Source: Ferrimonas marina (GTDB taxonomy: Bacteria > Pseudomonadota > Gammaproteobacteria > Enterobacterales > Shewanellaceae). From it: a stretch of DNA of 64,000 bases. The stretch is taken from NCBI RefSeq assembly GCF_900129905.1, contig NZ_FQXG01000001.1, positions 186,001-250,000 on the forward strand, given 5' to 3'. The notes beneath the pieces are model-generated. The model saw only the letters and a program-made list of their open reading frames with translations. It was not told where the DNA came from and did not search any database. Made by a program: the position numbers and the translations under genes. Below, piece after piece: positions 17,539 to 27,369 of the stretch. Position 1 is the first letter of the stretch, and each line of letters begins with the position of its first letter.

Positions 17539-17606
17539 TGCCATACAGGGAAGTATCAATGCCGCGAGTGCAGGGATGCACTGGAGCGGCAAAGTCGGCA
17601 AAGGAG
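17224..17606 (+). repeat. REP-like hairpin units inside and after copy A
   Basis: Two imperfect direct repeats start CAATGCCGCG at 17237 and 17557 and run about 49 bases, each with a small palindrome in the middle (TCTGCATGGATGCAGA and AGTGCAGGGATGCACT) followed by GAGCGGC. A third short palindrome GTGCAGGATGCAC lies at 17224-17236. They look like repeated extragenic palindromes that were inserted in copy A; copy B has none. Confidence 0.65.
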
Positions 17607-17728
17607 CACTTGGTTCATCATGCCTTGGAGGGCTAATCAAACTGAGTCGTGATGGCTTCAATGAATATCAAAGCTTCAACCTGAACTGTCCACCGAGAGC
17701 TTCGATGGGCTTTTTTTGTGCCGTGAGT
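17539..17728. other. Rest of the gap before dsbB, nothing else recognised
   Basis: Apart from the second REP-like unit (17557-17606) I see no gene, promoter or clear terminator. A T-run at 17711-17717 after a weak AGC/GCT stem could end plus-strand transcription. ORFs in this stretch lack ribosome sites and overlap dsbB antisense. Confidence 0.4.
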
Positions 17729-18250
17729 TTAGCGCCGTGCCAGGCGGCTGGCGGCGAACAGGGCCCACATCACCAGGTAGATGACGAACACCACCACCAT
17801 CCATTCGGCCATGGTGATCCCCAGCCATTGCCAGGCCTCATCGCCGCACTGGCCGCGGGGCTCAAACAGAGATGGCAGCCACTGGTGCAACGGCATCCAA
17901 CTGGGGAAGTTGGGGATGTAGTCGCAGCTGGGGCCAAACAGTCCGGTGGGCTGGGTACCCGCCTGCTTTTCTACCAGCGTCAGTGACAGCTGCAGTCCCC
18001 AGCCGGCACTGATCGCCCAGCCCAGGAATCCTACCCCAGCCACGGCAGGGTTTCGCGGTGCCAGCAGGCCCACCAGCGCCGCCAGGGCCAGGGCCACCAC
18101 GGCCACGCGGATATAGATGCAGTAAAGGCAGGGCTCCAGGTTGAGGGCGTACTGGAATACCAAGGCAGCGATGAACAGGCCGATGGCAGAGAGCAGCAAC
18201 AGGGCCCAGGCCAGGCGCTGCTGACTGAATCGAGAGAGGGTTTGAATCAT
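17729..18250 (-). CDS. dsbB: Disulfide bond formation protein B
   Basis: 173 residues, four transmembrane segments. DsbB reoxidises DsbA and passes electrons to quinone. All four redox cysteines are present: the CLYC pair (C41, C44) in the first periplasmic loop and C109 (PSCDY) and C135 (GQCGD) in the second. Neighbours dsbB-nhaB-fadR are the same as in E. coli. A terminator lies between nhaB and dsbB, so dsbB may have its own promoter or depend on read-through. Confidence 0.95.
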   Translation of the reverse strand: MIQTLSRFSQQRLAWALLLLSAIGLFIAALVFQYALNLEPCLYCIYIRVAVVALALAALVGLLAPRNPAVAGVGFLGWAISAGWGLQLSLTLVEKQAGTQPTGLFGPSCDYIPNFPSWMPLHQWLPSLFEPRGQCGDEAWQWLGITMAEWMVVVFVIYLVMWALFAASRLARR

Positions 18251-18268
18251 ATGGGGTTACTCATCCTT

Positions 18269-18300
18269 GACGAAAACGGCGCCCGAAGGCGCCGTTGAAA
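18269..18300 (-). terminator. Terminator between nhaB and dsbB
   Basis: Minus-strand AACGGCGCC-TTCG-GGCGCCGTT with a UUCG-type loop and a following T-rich stretch, directly after the nhaB stop. The T-run is short, so some read-through to dsbB is likely. Confidence 0.8.
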
Positions 18301-18302
18301 AT

Positions 18303-19880
18303 TTAGTGGCCGCCACTTTGGCCGACCAGGCTGCCTGCATGGTGTATCACCTCGGCATCGTACATCCAGTGGGTCATCTCTGTCAGCACCCCAAACTGGA
18401 TGGCCGCCAGGCCAACGATGGTGAGTACGATGGTGTAGGGCAGGGCGAGCCACACCATCTGGCCATAGGAGAGCCGAATCAGCGGAGCCAGTGCTGAGGT
18501 CAGCAGGAACAGGAAGGCCGCTTGGCCATTGGGGGTGGCCACTGAGGGCAGGTTGGTACCGGTATTGATGGCCACCGCCAGCAACTCGAACTGGGCCCGG
18601 GTGATCTCACCGTTAAGCAGGGCGGCCTTAACCTCGTTGATGTAGACGGTACCAACGAAGACGTTGTCCGAGACCATGGAGAGCAAGCCATTGGCCAGGT
18701 AGAACATCACCAGCTGGGCATCCCCCTCGAACTGCAGCACCCAATGGATCACCGGGTGGAACAGTTGCTGATCGATGATCACCGCCACCACGGCAAAGAA
18801 CACCGCGAGCAGCGCAGTGAAGGGCAGGGCCTCTTCGAATGCCTTGCCCAGGGAGTGTTCGTCGATGATGCCATTAAAGGAGGTGCAGAGGATGATCACC
18901 GACAGGCCGATCAGGCCCACCGCCGCCAGGTGTAGTGCCAGACCGGCAATCAGCCAGACTCCCACCAGGGCCTGGACGATCAGCTGCATCTTCTCTTTGT
19001 TGGTGCGATGGGTGTCTTCGTATTGATCGAACTCCACCAGGATCTGGCGCACCGGGGCCGGCAGCTTGGCGCCATAGCCAAACCAGCCAAAGGTCTCCAG
19101 CACAAAACAGGTAACCAGACCGGCGGCCAGCACCGGCAGGCTCACCGGTGCCATGCGCAAGAAGAACTCGCCGAAGTCCCAGCCGGCCTGAGCTGCGATG
19201 ATCAGGTTCTGTGGCTCCCCCACCATGGTACAGACGCCACCCAGTGCGGTGCCCACCCCAGCGTGCATCATCAGGTTGCGCAGGAAGGCACGGAACTGTT
19301 CCAGCTCCTCTTTGCCCACGTGGATGGATTCGTCGTCGTTGTGATCGTGGTGATGGCCGAAGTCCTTACCGGAGGCCACCTTGTGGTAGATGGCGTAAAA
19401 GCCGACGGCCACGCTGATCACCACCGCAATCACGGTCAGGGCATCGAGAAAGGCGGAGAGGAACGCTGCGGCGGCACAGAAGGCCAGGGAGAGCAGGCGC
19501 TTGGAGCGCAGTCGGGTAACAAGCTTGGTAAAGACAAACAGCAGCAGCTGCTTCATAAAGTAGATGCCCGCCACCATGAAGATCAGCAGCAGCAACACCT
19601 CCATGTTGGCTTCCAGCTCATGCAGCACCTGGTTGGGGCTGGTCATGCCGATGGCCACCGCCTCAATCGCCAACAAACCACCGGGCTGCAGCGGATAACA
19701 TTTCAGCGCCATTGCCAGGGTAAAGATGAACTCCACCACCAGGGCCCAACCGGCAATAAAGGGATCGATCGCGAAAAGGACGGGATTGATCAATAAAAAG
19801 ATAAGAATTGCCGCTTTGTACCACTTGGGAGCGTTGCCCAAGAAGTTGTGGATGAAAGCTTGCCCAAGACTTAATGACAT
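18303..19880 (-). CDS. nhaB: Na+/H+ antiporter NhaB
   Basis: 525 residues from the ATG at 19880 (GGGGAG ribosome site); the open frame extends 48 codons further but that part is not conserved. NhaB exports Na+ in exchange for H+ across the inner membrane. Family segments visible: NHF-like [14 protein letters not shown] near the start, many hydrophobic helices, and the conserved [18 protein letters not shown] stretch near the C-terminus. Divergent from fadR with 292 bases between, as in E. coli. Confidence 0.95.
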   Translation of the reverse strand: MSLSLGQAFIHNFLGNAPKWYKAAILIFLLINPVLFAIDPFIAGWALVVEFIFTLAMALKCYPLQPGGLLAIEAVAIGMTSPNQVLHELEANMEVLLLLIFMVAGIYFMKQLLLFVFTKLVTRLRSKRLLSLAFCAAAAFLSAFLDALTVIAVVISVAVGFYAIYHKVASGKDFGHHHDHNDDESIHVGKEELEQFRAFLRNLMMHAGVGTALGGVCTMVGEPQNLIIAAQAGWDFGEFFLRMAPVSLPVLAAGLVTCFVLETFGWFGYGAKLPAPVRQILVEFDQYEDTHRTNKEKMQLIVQALVGVWLIAGLALHLAAVGLIGLSVIILCTSFNGIIDEHSLGKAFEEALPFTALLAVFFAVVAVIIDQQLFHPVIHWVLQFEGDAQLVMFYLANGLLSMVSDNVFVGTVYINEVKAALLNGEITRAQFELLAVAINTGTNLPSVATPNGQAAFLFLLTSALAPLIRLSYGQMVWLALPYTIVLTIVGLAAIQFGVLTEMTHWMYDAEVIHHAGSLVGQSGGH

Positions 19881-20109
19881 AGGCTCCCCTAGGGTGTTAG
19901 GTAGTGGTAGCGCGTGTTGACGTAAGGTTGTCGCTGGCGGCCCGATTTTAATGATTTTGTTACTGCTGGCAAAGGTTTCAAAGAAAAGATGATTCAGATG
20001 GTTAAATGTTGAGCGTTTGCTCAAAACTGTTGGTTTTCATATCTTGGCCAGATAGGGACAAAGTCTTGCCAATTCGACGACAAAGCAGGAAGCTTTCTAT
20101 TTGGGGCTG

Positions 20110-20126
20110 CTCTGGTATGATCAGCC
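20110..20126. promoter_or_regulatory. Candidate FadR operator upstream of fadR
   Basis: CTCTGGTATGATCAGCC matches the 17-base FadR consensus ATCTGGTACGACCAGAT at 12 of 17 positions, including the TCTGG and CAG half-sites. It lies 47 bases before the fadR ATG, in the nhaB-fadR divergent region, so autoregulation of fadR (and perhaps control of nhaB) is suggested. Manual match only. Confidence 0.5.
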
Positions 20127-20172
20127 GACAACTACAAATCGCGATAACAGATCTCACAGGCTACTCGAACTA

Positions 20173-20892
20173 ATGATTATTAAAGCCCAAAGTCCTGCCG
20201 GTTTCGCCGAGGAATACATCGTAAAGTCCATTTGGAACAACAAGTTCCCGCCGGGATCCATCCTCCCTGCGGAGCGTGAGTTGTCTGAACTGATCGGGGT
20301 GACCCGCACCACCTTGCGGGAGGTGCTGCAGCGTCTGGCCCGGGACGGTTGGCTGACCATTCAGCATGGCAAGCCCACCCGCGTAAACAATTTCTGGGAG
20401 ACCTCCGGTCTTAACATCCTGGAAACCATCGCCCGCCTGGATCAGGACGGGGTTCCCGAACTGATGGACCAACTGTTGGCGGCGCGCACCAACATCAGCG
20501 GGATCTACACCCGTAGCGCGGTGCGCAATAACCCGGCCAAGGTGCGTGAACTGCTGGCCGAGGTTGCGGATCTGCCGGAAGAGGGCGCGGCCTATGCCGA
20601 GTTCGATTACCGTCTGAACCACTCCCTGGCATTTGCCTCCGGCAACCCGATCTACTCGCTGATCCTGAACGGCTTCAAAGGCCTGTACAGCCGAGTGGGC
20701 CGCTACTACTTCGACCACTCGGAAGGCCGCGATGTGGCCAAGCGTTACTATGCCGAGCTGGATAAGCTGGCCCAGACCGGTGACGTTGAAGCGGTGCTGC
20801 CGCTGGTACGTCAGTACGGTATGGACTCCGGTCGGGTCTGGCAGCTGATCCGCAGCGACATGCCGGCGGACATCGCCGAGACCAAGGTGTAA
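20173..20892 (+). CDS. fadR: Fatty acid metabolism regulator FadR
   Basis: 239 residues, the exact usual length, from the ATG at 20173; upstream in-frame codons are not part of the family. GntR-family regulator: N-terminal winged helix (about residues 9-75: [36 protein letters not shown]) and C-terminal acyl-CoA-binding helical domain. In related bacteria it represses fad genes and activates fabA/fabB, released by long-chain acyl-CoA. The two acyl-CoA synthetase genes upstream are plausible targets. Confidence 0.95.
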   Translation: MIIKAQSPAGFAEEYIVKSIWNNKFPPGSILPAERELSELIGVTRTTLREVLQRLARDGWLTIQHGKPTRVNNFWETSGLNILETIARLDQDGVPELMDQLLAARTNISGIYTRSAVRNNPAKVRELLAEVADLPEEGAAYAEFDYRLNHSLAFASGNPIYSLILNGFKGLYSRVGRYYFDHSEGRDVAKRYYAELDKLAQTGDVEAVLPLVRQYGMDSGRVWQLIRSDMPADIAETKV

Positions 20893-20926
20893 TCAGCCAA
20901 AGCGGCTTTCACTCAAGGCCGAGACG

Positions 20927-20954
20927 AAAAAAAGCGCCCAAGGGCGCTTTTTTT
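20927..20954. terminator. Bidirectional terminator between fadR and spoVR
   Basis: AAAAAAAGCGCCC-AA-GGGCGCTTTTTTT is symmetrical, with A-run and T-run on either side, so it can end both the plus-strand fadR transcript and the minus-strand spoVR transcript. Confidence 0.93.
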
Positions 20955-20973
20955 GATCCCGCCGGGGCGGCGG

Positions 20974-22482
20974 TTAGCTGGACTCGCTGGCAGGGCAACG
21001 GGACAGGATCTCCACGCTGCCGTTGTCCCGAACCTCCTCCAGTCGCACATCGAAACCCCAGAGCCGATGCAGGTGCTTGACCACCTCAGCGTGGCTGTCC
21101 GCCAGTGGTGTGCGGTTTTGCGGGGTGTAGCGCAGGGTCAGGCTGCGATCGCCACGGACCTTCACATTCCAGATCTGGATGTCGGGCTCCAGGTGACTGA
21201 GGTTGTACTGTTTGGCCAGGGCGGTGCGTACCTCGCGGTAGCCCACCTCGTCGTGGATGGCGCTGACCTCCAGGTAGTTCTTGCGATCGTCGTCGCGCAC
21301 CTCGAACAGGCGGAACTGGCGCATCAGCCGCGGCGACAGGTACTGGGCGATGAAGCTCTCATCCTTGAAGTTGGCCATGGCGAAGTGGACCGCGTCGAGC
21401 CAGTCGGTGTCCACCAGGTCCGGGAACCACTCCCTGTCCTCCTCATCCGGGTTCTCGCAGATGCGGCGGATATCCTGGAACATGGCAAAGCCCAGGGCGT
21501 AGGGGTTGATGCCGCTGTAATAGGGGCTGTTGTAGGGGGGCTGGGCCACTACGTTGGTGTGGTTATGGAGGAACTCCAGCATGAAGCGGTCGGTGAGTTT
21601 GCCCTCGTCATACAGGTGATTGAGGATGGTGTAGTGCCAGAAGGTGGCCCAACCCTCGTTCATCACCTGGGTCTGTTTTTGCGGGTAGAAGTACTGGGAG
21701 ATTTTGCGCACGATGCGGACCAGTTCGCGCTGCCAGGGCTCGAGCAGCGGCGCGTTTTTCTCAATGAAGTAGAGCAGGTTTTCCTGGGGATCCTTGGGGA
21801 AGCGCTGCTCTTCGTCGTCGTGCTCGGCGTGCTCCCGGCGGGGCAGGGTGCGCCACAGGTCGTTGACCTGGCTTTGCAGGTACTCCTCCCGCTCCTTCAA
21901 TCGCTGTTTCTCCTCCCGCAGAGAGATCTCGCTGGGACGCTTGTAGCGATCGACCCCCAGGTTCATCAGGGCATGGCAGGAGTCGAGGATCTCCTCCACC
22001 GCGTCGATGCCTTGCTGCTCCTCGCACTGGGCGATGTAGTTCTTGGCAAACACCAGGTAGTCGATGATGGAATCGGCATCGGTCCAGGTCTTGAACAGGT
22101 AGTTGCCCTTGAAGAAGCTGTTGTGGCCGTAGCTGGCGTGGGCCATCACCAGCGCCTGCATGGTGATGGTGTTCTCCTCCATCAGGTAGGCGATGCAGGG
22201 GTTGGAGTTGATCACGATCTCGTAGGCCAGTCCCATCTGGCCACGTTTGTAGTGGCGATCGGTCTCGATGAACTTCTTACCGAATGACCAGTGGGAGTAG
22301 CCGATGGGCATCCCCACGCTGGCGTAGGCATCCATCATCTGCTCGGCGGTGATGATCTCAATCTGGTTAGGGTAGCTGTCCAGCCGGTAGTGCTCGGCGA
22401 CGCGGGCAATCTCCTGCTGGTAGGCATCCAGCAGGGGAAAGGTCCAATCGGGTCCGTCCGGCAAGGGGTTGCGTTCACTCAT
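20974..22482 (-). CDS. ycgB: SpoVR family protein (YcgB)
   Basis: 502 residues from the ATG at 22482, which has GGGAGG five bases upstream; a GTG two codons earlier overlaps that site. The SpoVR family signature is clear (YPNQIEIITAEQMMDAYASVGMP-type start, HWSFGKKF, NSNPCIAYLMEENT, HASYGHNSFF, MNEGWATFWHY). Biochemical function unknown; in enterobacteria ycgB is RpoS-dependent and acts with yeaG/yeaH in stress and starvation physiology. Last gene of a probable prkA-yeaH-spoVR operon, and adjacent to fadR as in E. coli. Confidence 0.95.
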   Translation of the reverse strand: MSERNPLPDGPDWTFPLLDAYQQEIARVAEHYRLDSYPNQIEIITAEQMMDAYASVGMPIGYSHWSFGKKFIETDRHYKRGQMGLAYEIVINSNPCIAYLMEENTITMQALVMAHASYGHNSFFKGNYLFKTWTDADSIIDYLVFAKNYIAQCEEQQGIDAVEEILDSCHALMNLGVDRYKRPSEISLREEKQRLKEREEYLQSQVNDLWRTLPRREHAEHDDEEQRFPKDPQENLLYFIEKNAPLLEPWQRELVRIVRKISQYFYPQKQTQVMNEGWATFWHYTILNHLYDEGKLTDRFMLEFLHNHTNVVAQPPYNSPYYSGINPYALGFAMFQDIRRICENPDEEDREWFPDLVDTDWLDAVHFAMANFKDESFIAQYLSPRLMRQFRLFEVRDDDRKNYLEVSAIHDEVGYREVRTALAKQYNLSHLEPDIQIWNVKVRGDRSLTLRYTPQNRTPLADSHAEVVKHLHRLWGFDVRLEEVRDNGSVEILSRCPASESS

Positions 22483-22564
22483 GGTCACCTCCCTTCAGGC
22501 TATACGCTGTCTCGTCGACAGTTTCTTAGGCGTCACAGCTTGCACTGTTTGCATATCGTCTCCC

Positions 22565-23836
22565 TCAGGCCGCGTGCTGCTTCTTAAACAGTTCGCGGAA
22601 CACCGGGTAGATGTCTTCTACCGAGCGGATGTGTTGCAGAGCAAAGTGGGGATGGACTTCGGCCAGGCTCTCGTACTCGCGCCACAGGGTCTGGTGGGCC
22701 CGGTTGGTGATCTCGATATAGGTGTAGTAGCGACACACCGGCAGGATCTTGTTGTTCAGCAGCTCGCGACACTGGGGCGAATCGTCGGCCCAGTTATCGC
22801 CGTCGGAGGCCTGCGCTGCGTAGATGTTCCACTCGTCCGAGGGGTAGCGATCCAGCTGAATCTCATGCATCAGCTTGAGGGCGCTGGAGACGATGGTGCC
22901 GCCGGTCTCCTGGCTGTAGAAGAACTCGTGCTCGTCCACCTCTTTGGCCTGGGTGTGGTGGCGAATAAACACCACGTCCAGCGACTTGTAGGTCCGGGTC
23001 AGGAACAGGTAAAGCAGGATGTAGAAGCGCTTGGCCATGTCCTTGGTGGCCTGGTCCATCGAGCCGGAGACGTCCATCAGGCAGAACATCACCGCCTTGG
23101 AGGTGGGCACCGGCCGCTTAACGAAGGCGTTGTAGCGCAGATCAAAGGTGTCGATAAAGGGCACCGCGTCGATCTTGCGTTTCAGCGCCGCGATCTCCTG
23201 CTCCAGCGATTGAATGGTGTCAGCGCAGGAGCCGGGGGTGTCGAGCAGTTGGCTCAGTTGCTGTTCCAACTCGCTCAACTGGCGACGCTTGCCGGCGGTC
23301 ATGGCGGTGCGACGGGCCAGCGACTGGCGCAGCGAGCGGACGATGTGGATGTTGGCGGGTACCCCGTCGGTGGTCACCCCGGCCCGGAAGGTCTTGAATT
23401 CGACCATCTTGTCCAGGCTCTTGCGCTCCAGGTTGGGCAGCGCCAGGTCGTCAAACAGCAGATCCAGGTACTCGTCTTTGGAGATGTCGAAGACGAAATC
23501 GTCCTGACCCTCACCGGAGTTGGAGGCCTGGCCCTGGCCTGCGCCCTGGCCACCCCCGGAGGGCGGCCGCTCGATGCGATCGCCGGGGGTGAACTGGTCG
23601 TTGCCCGGATGCACACGCTGGCGATCGCCGCCGGCGCCGTGGTGGAACACAGGTTCGGAGATGTTCTTGGCGGGGATACTGATCTTCTCCCCGCTGTTGA
23701 CATCGGTCACGCTGCGTTTGGTGACGGAGTCGGACACCGCTTTCTTGATCTGCTGCTTATAGCGTCGCAAGAAGCGCTGCCGATTTACCGTGCTCTTGCC
23801 CTTGGTGTTTAACCGTCGGTCGATAAAATGCGCCAT
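22565..23836 (-). CDS. yeaH: YeaH/YhbH family protein with von Willebrand A-like domain
   Basis: 423 residues. N-terminal basic region ([20 protein letters not shown]), a Gly/Gln-rich linker around residues 90-110, a coiled-coil stretch about residues 185-225, and a C-terminal vWA-like domain with the metal-site motif DVSGSM. The family is always found with PrkA and SpoVR; molecular role unknown. 21 bases after prkA and 82 before spoVR on the same strand. Confidence 0.95.
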   Translation of the reverse strand: MAHFIDRRLNTKGKSTVNRQRFLRRYKQQIKKAVSDSVTKRSVTDVNSGEKISIPAKNISEPVFHHGAGGDRQRVHPGNDQFTPGDRIERPPSGGGQGAGQGQASNSGEGQDDFVFDISKDEYLDLLFDDLALPNLERKSLDKMVEFKTFRAGVTTDGVPANIHIVRSLRQSLARRTAMTAGKRRQLSELEQQLSQLLDTPGSCADTIQSLEQEIAALKRKIDAVPFIDTFDLRYNAFVKRPVPTSKAVMFCLMDVSGSMDQATKDMAKRFYILLYLFLTRTYKSLDVVFIRHHTQAKEVDEHEFFYSQETGGTIVSSALKLMHEIQLDRYPSDEWNIYAAQASDGDNWADDSPQCRELLNNKILPVCRYYTYIEITNRAHQTLWREYESLAEVHPHFALQHIRSVEDIYPVFRELFKKQHAA

Positions 23837-23857
23837 ACCCGGTCCTCCATAGGCAGA

Positions 23858-25792
23858 TCAGCTGGATTTGCGTACCCGCAGGTACCACTCCGACAGCAGG
23901 CGAACCTGCTTGCGGGTGTAGCCTTTCTCCATCATCCGGTCGACAAAGTCGTCGTGCTTCTTCTGCTCGTCGGCGGAGGTCTTGGTATTGAAGGAGATCA
24001 CCGGCAGCAGATCCTCGGTGTTGGAGAACATCTTCTTCTCGATCACCGAGCGCAGCTTCTCGTAGCTGGTCCAGTTGGGATTCTTGCCACTGTTGTTGGC
24101 CCGGGCCCGCAGGACGAAGTTGACGATCTCGTTACGGAAATCCTTGGGATTGCTGATCCCGGCGGGCTTCTCGATCTTCTCAAGCTCGGCATTGAGCGCG
24201 GCCCGGTCGAACAGCTGGCCGGTTTCCGGATCCCGGTACTCTTGGTCCTGGATCCAGAAATCCGCATAGGTCACGTAACGGTCAAAGATGTTCTGGCCGT
24301 ACTCTGAATAACTCTCCAGGTAGGCGGTTTGGATCTCTTTCCCGATGAACTCGACGTATTTGGGGATCAGGTAACCCTTGAGATGCTCCAGGTACTTCTC
24401 CGCCATCTCGGTGGGGAACTGCTCGCGCTCGATCTGCTTCTCCAGCACGTAGAACAGGTGTACCGGGTTAGCCGCTACCTCGGAGTGATCAAAGTTGAAT
24501 ACCCGCGACAGGATCTTGAAGGCGAAGCGGGTAGAGAGGCCGTTCATGCCTTCGTCGACACCAGCAAAGTCCCGGTATTCCTGGTGGGATTTGGCCTTGG
24601 GATCGGTGTCTTTGAGGGTTTCGCCGTCGTAGACCCGCACCTTGGAGTAGATGGAGGAGTTCTCCGGATCCTTGAGCCGTGACAGCACACTGAACTGGGA
24701 CAGGATCTTAAGGGTGCCCGGGGCACACTGGGCCTGGGACAGCTCGGAGTTGGACAGCAGTTTCTCGTAGATCTTCTGCTCTTCGGAGATCCGCAAGCAG
24801 TAGGGCACCTTGACGATGTAAACCCGGTCAAGGAAGGCCTCGTTGTTCTTGTTGTTGCGGAAGCTCTGCCACTCCGATTCGTTGGAGTGGGCCAGGATGA
24901 TGCCGCTGTAGGGCAGGGCGGACAGGCCTTCGGTGCCGTTGTAGTTGCCCTCCTGAGTGGCGGTCAGCAGCGGGTGCAGCACCTTGATCGGCGCCTTGAA
25001 CATCTCAACGAACTCCATCACCCCCTGGTTGGCCTTACACAGGGCACCGGAGTAGCTGTAGGCGTCGGCGTCGTCCTGGGCGAAGTGCTCCAGCTGGCGG
25101 ATATCCACCTTGCCCACCAGTGAGGAGATATCCTGGTTGTTCTCGTCGCCCGGTTCGGTCTTGGCCACGGCTATCTGGTCGAGCACCGAGGGGTAGACCT
25201 TGGCCACGCGGAAGCGGGAGATGTCGCCGCCAAACTCGTGCAGCCGCTTGGCGGCCCAGGGAGACATCACGCTGCGCAGGTAGCGCTTGGGCACGCCGTA
25301 CTCTTTGCTGAGGATCTCGCCGTCTTCATCCAGGTCGAACAGACACAGGGGGTGGTCGTTCACTGGGCTGCGTTTGCCGTCAGCGGTGAGCACGTAGATG
25401 GGCACCTTGCACATCAGTTGCTTGAGTTTTTCTGCCAGGGAGGACTTACCGCCGCCCACCGGGCCCAGCAGGTAGAGGATCTGCTTGGACTCTTCCAGCC
25501 CCTGGGCGGCGTGCTTGAGGTAGGAAACAATCTGTTCGATCGCCTCTTCCATGCCATAGAACTCGGAGAAGGCGGGGTATCGGGCGATCACCCGATTGCT
25601 GAAGATGCGAGAGAGGCGCGGTTCCAGCGCCGTATCGATCATCTCCGGCTCGCCAATGGCCATCAGCAAACGCTCTGACGCGGTGGCGTAGGCGCTGCGA
25701 TCATTGCGGCACAATTCCAAGAAATCTTGCAGGCTATAGTCTTCGTCACGGGTCTGTTCGTAACGATGTTGATAATGCTCAAAGATGCTCAT
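23858..25792 (-). CDS. yeaG: PrkA family serine protein kinase (YeaG)
   Basis: 644 residues from the ATG at 25792 (GGGGGTGG upstream); the frame is open 51 codons further but that part is unlike the family. Contains an AAA-type ATPase domain with Walker A GPVGGGKS (about residue 109) and a C-terminal PrkA kinase-like domain. In E. coli YeaG is a kinase involved in nitrogen-starvation and stationary survival with YeaH. First gene of the probable three-gene operon. Confidence 0.94.
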   Translation of the reverse strand: MSIFEHYQHRYEQTRDEDYSLQDFLELCRNDRSAYATASERLLMAIGEPEMIDTALEPRLSRIFSNRVIARYPAFSEFYGMEEAIEQIVSYLKHAAQGLEESKQILYLLGPVGGGKSSLAEKLKQLMCKVPIYVLTADGKRSPVNDHPLCLFDLDEDGEILSKEYGVPKRYLRSVMSPWAAKRLHEFGGDISRFRVAKVYPSVLDQIAVAKTEPGDENNQDISSLVGKVDIRQLEHFAQDDADAYSYSGALCKANQGVMEFVEMFKAPIKVLHPLLTATQEGNYNGTEGLSALPYSGIILAHSNESEWQSFRNNKNNEAFLDRVYIVKVPYCLRISEEQKIYEKLLSNSELSQAQCAPGTLKILSQFSVLSRLKDPENSSIYSKVRVYDGETLKDTDPKAKSHQEYRDFAGVDEGMNGLSTRFAFKILSRVFNFDHSEVAANPVHLFYVLEKQIEREQFPTEMAEKYLEHLKGYLIPKYVEFIGKEIQTAYLESYSEYGQNIFDRYVTYADFWIQDQEYRDPETGQLFDRAALNAELEKIEKPAGISNPKDFRNEIVNFVLRARANNSGKNPNWTSYEKLRSVIEKKMFSNTEDLLPVISFNTKTSADEQKKHDDFVDRMMEKGYTRKQVRLLSEWYLRVRKSS

Positions 25793-26106
25793 CTTGCCAC
25801 CCCCTAATTCGAATATGGCTGCGACGACGGCCAGTGTCGGGATCAGCCCTCTAGCTAAGCGTAGACTGAAAACGTCTAATAGATTCAAGCAAAAAGGAAA
25901 ATTCCGCTTAGTACCTGAGGGTTTTATCCGCCGGGTACCTGACACTTCTATATGAACACCAAAGAAGCGAGCCGTCCACTACTGCATTAGACCCACTTGT
26001 ACGTGTTTAGCTTGCGCTCGGTTTCACCAAAGGCCGTATTTCCTGTGTGGATGGGCTGGTGGAGGGAAGGGGTACCTGAAAGGTAAGTCTGACCGTTATG
26101 GTGCGA
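25793..26106. promoter_or_regulatory. 314-base gap upstream of prkA, promoter not resolved
   Basis: Holds the prkA promoter on the minus strand, which I could not place; I found no convincing -24/-12 or -35/-10 pair. The octamer GTACCTGA occurs three times in the same orientation (25911, 25935, 26072), the last two within GGGTACCTGA. No gene is supported. Confidence 0.35.
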
Positions 26107-26142
26107 TAAAAAACAAAAAGGGCCCCGAGGGGCCCTTGTTCA
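26107..26142 (-). terminator. Terminator of sodB
   Basis: Minus-strand AAGGGCCCC-TCGG-GGCCCTT followed by TTTGTTTTTT, 12 bases after the sodB stop. Confidence 0.93.
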
Positions 26143-26154
26143 ATCCGGTTGGGA

Positions 26155-26736
26155 TCAGCCAGCAAAGTTGGCGTTGACGAAGTCCCAGTTGACCAGGTTC
26201 CAGAACGCTTCCATGTAGTTCGGACGGGCGTTGCGGTAATCGATGTAGTAGGCGTGCTCCCATACATCCACGGTCAGCAGCGGGGTCACGTCGTCGGTCA
26301 GCGGGGTGGCGGCGTTGGAGGTGTTGACGATGGCTACGGAGCCGTCAGCCTTCTTCACCAGCCAGGTCCAGCCACTGCCGAAGTTGTTGATGGCGGAGTT
26401 GGTGAACTCGGTCTTGAACGCCTCGAAGGAGCCAAACGCTGCGTTGATGGCATCGGCGATGGCACCGTTGGCGTCGCCGCCGGCGTTAGGGGCCAGGCAG
26501 TGCCAGTAGAAGGTGTGGTTCCATACCTGGGCAGCGTTGTTGAAGATCCCGCCTTCGGAGCTCTTGATGATCTCTTCCAGGCTCTTGGAGGCCAGGTCAG
26601 TCCCTTCGATCAGACCGTTCAGTTTCACCACGTAGGTGTTGTGGTGCTTGCCGTAGTGGAACTCCAGGGTCTCGGCAGAGATATGGGGTTCCAGCGCATC
26701 CTTGGCGTAGGGCAGGGCGGGTAATTCAAAAGCCAT
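26155..26736 (-). CDS. sodB: Superoxide dismutase (Fe)
   Basis: 193 residues, cytoplasmic. The four metal ligands are in place: H27 (FHYGKHH), H74 (VWNHTFYW), D157 and H161 (DVWEHAYY). Residues typical of the iron form are present (AAQVWNHTFYWHCL, FGSGWTWLV). It converts superoxide to peroxide and oxygen. Monocistronic with its own terminator; divergent from grxD. I saw no clear Fur box in the 275-base gap upstream. Confidence 0.97.
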   Translation of the reverse strand: MAFELPALPYAKDALEPHISAETLEFHYGKHHNTYVVKLNGLIEGTDLASKSLEEIIKSSEGGIFNNAAQVWNHTFYWHCLAPNAGGDANGAIADAINAAFGSFEAFKTEFTNSAINNFGSGWTWLVKKADGSVAIVNTSNAATPLTDDVTPLLTVDVWEHAYYIDYRNARPNYMEAFWNLVNWDFVNANFAG

Positions 26737-27011
26737 TGCTCGTCTCCTTTACAGAGTGGGATAGTAAAAAAATGGAATTGCAGCTAACGCCCTCGACCTC
26801 GATATTTCGGCTCACAGTCGATAGCGATAACAGATCAGACTCAGTTTGTGCTGTGGCTCAGTTTACCCGACGTAAACGTGAGGCGCATCAACTTAGATCC
26901 CCGGATGCGCTTGATTGGCGAAAATTTTACCCGCACAAAAAATGGCGTTTTGTGGGAGCAGTCAAATGGCATAAAATGGCATTAACCGCATAAACAGAGA
27001 ATTGTGAGTCA

Positions 27012-27350
27012 ATGGAAACCATCGAGAAGATTAAGAGCCAGATTGAGCAGAACGCCATCATCCTGTACATGAAAGGCTCCCCCAAGCTGCCCAGCTGCGG
27101 CTTCTCCGCTCAGGCGGCCCAGGCGATGATGCAGTGTGGTGAGCAATTCGCTTACGTAGACATCCTGCAAAACCCGGACATCCGCGCCGAGCTGCCGGCT
27201 TACGCCAACTGGCCGACCTTCCCCCAGCTGTGGGTTGAAGGCGAGCTGGTCGGTGGCTGTGACATCATGATGGAGATGTTCCAGAAGGGTGAGCTGCAGT
27301 CCCTGGTGAAAGAAGCGGCGGCCCGCAACAAGGGCGAGCAGGAAGCCTAA
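27012..27350 (+). CDS. grxD: Monothiol glutaredoxin Grx4
   Basis: 112 residues with the CGFS active site (C29). Grx4-type proteins bind a bridging 2Fe-2S cluster with glutathione and BolA and carry iron-sulfur clusters. Other family marks are ILYMKGSPKLPSCGFS, WPTFPQLWV(E)GELVGGCDI. Monocistronic, ending at a bidirectional terminator; divergent from sodB, as in Shewanella and E. coli-like arrangements. A -10 like sequence ATAAAAT lies about 40 bases upstream. Confidence 0.97.
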   Translation: METIEKIKSQIEQNAIILYMKGSPKLPSCGFSAQAAQAMMQCGEQFAYVDILQNPDIRAELPAYANWPTFPQLWVEGELVGGCDIMMEMFQKGELQSLVKEAAARNKGEQEA

Positions 27351-27369
27351 GCGGCCCTGTAGAGAAAGC

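Noticed and set aside
17353-17986. Open frames in repeat copy A and over dsbB (plus strand)
   Set aside because: Not conserved in copy B, no ribosome site, and one overlaps dsbB antisense.
20101-20172. Longer fadR reading frame from 20101
   Set aside because: The extra 24 residues are not in the family and would place the candidate FadR operator inside the coding sequence; the ATG at 20173 gives the exact family length.
22469-23812. 447-residue frame antisense to yeaH
   Set aside because: Same reason; yeaH on the other strand is complete with vWA motifs.
26736-26993. 85-residue frame in the sodB-grxD gap
   Set aside because: No ribosome site, composition unlike a protein, occupies the divergent promoter region.
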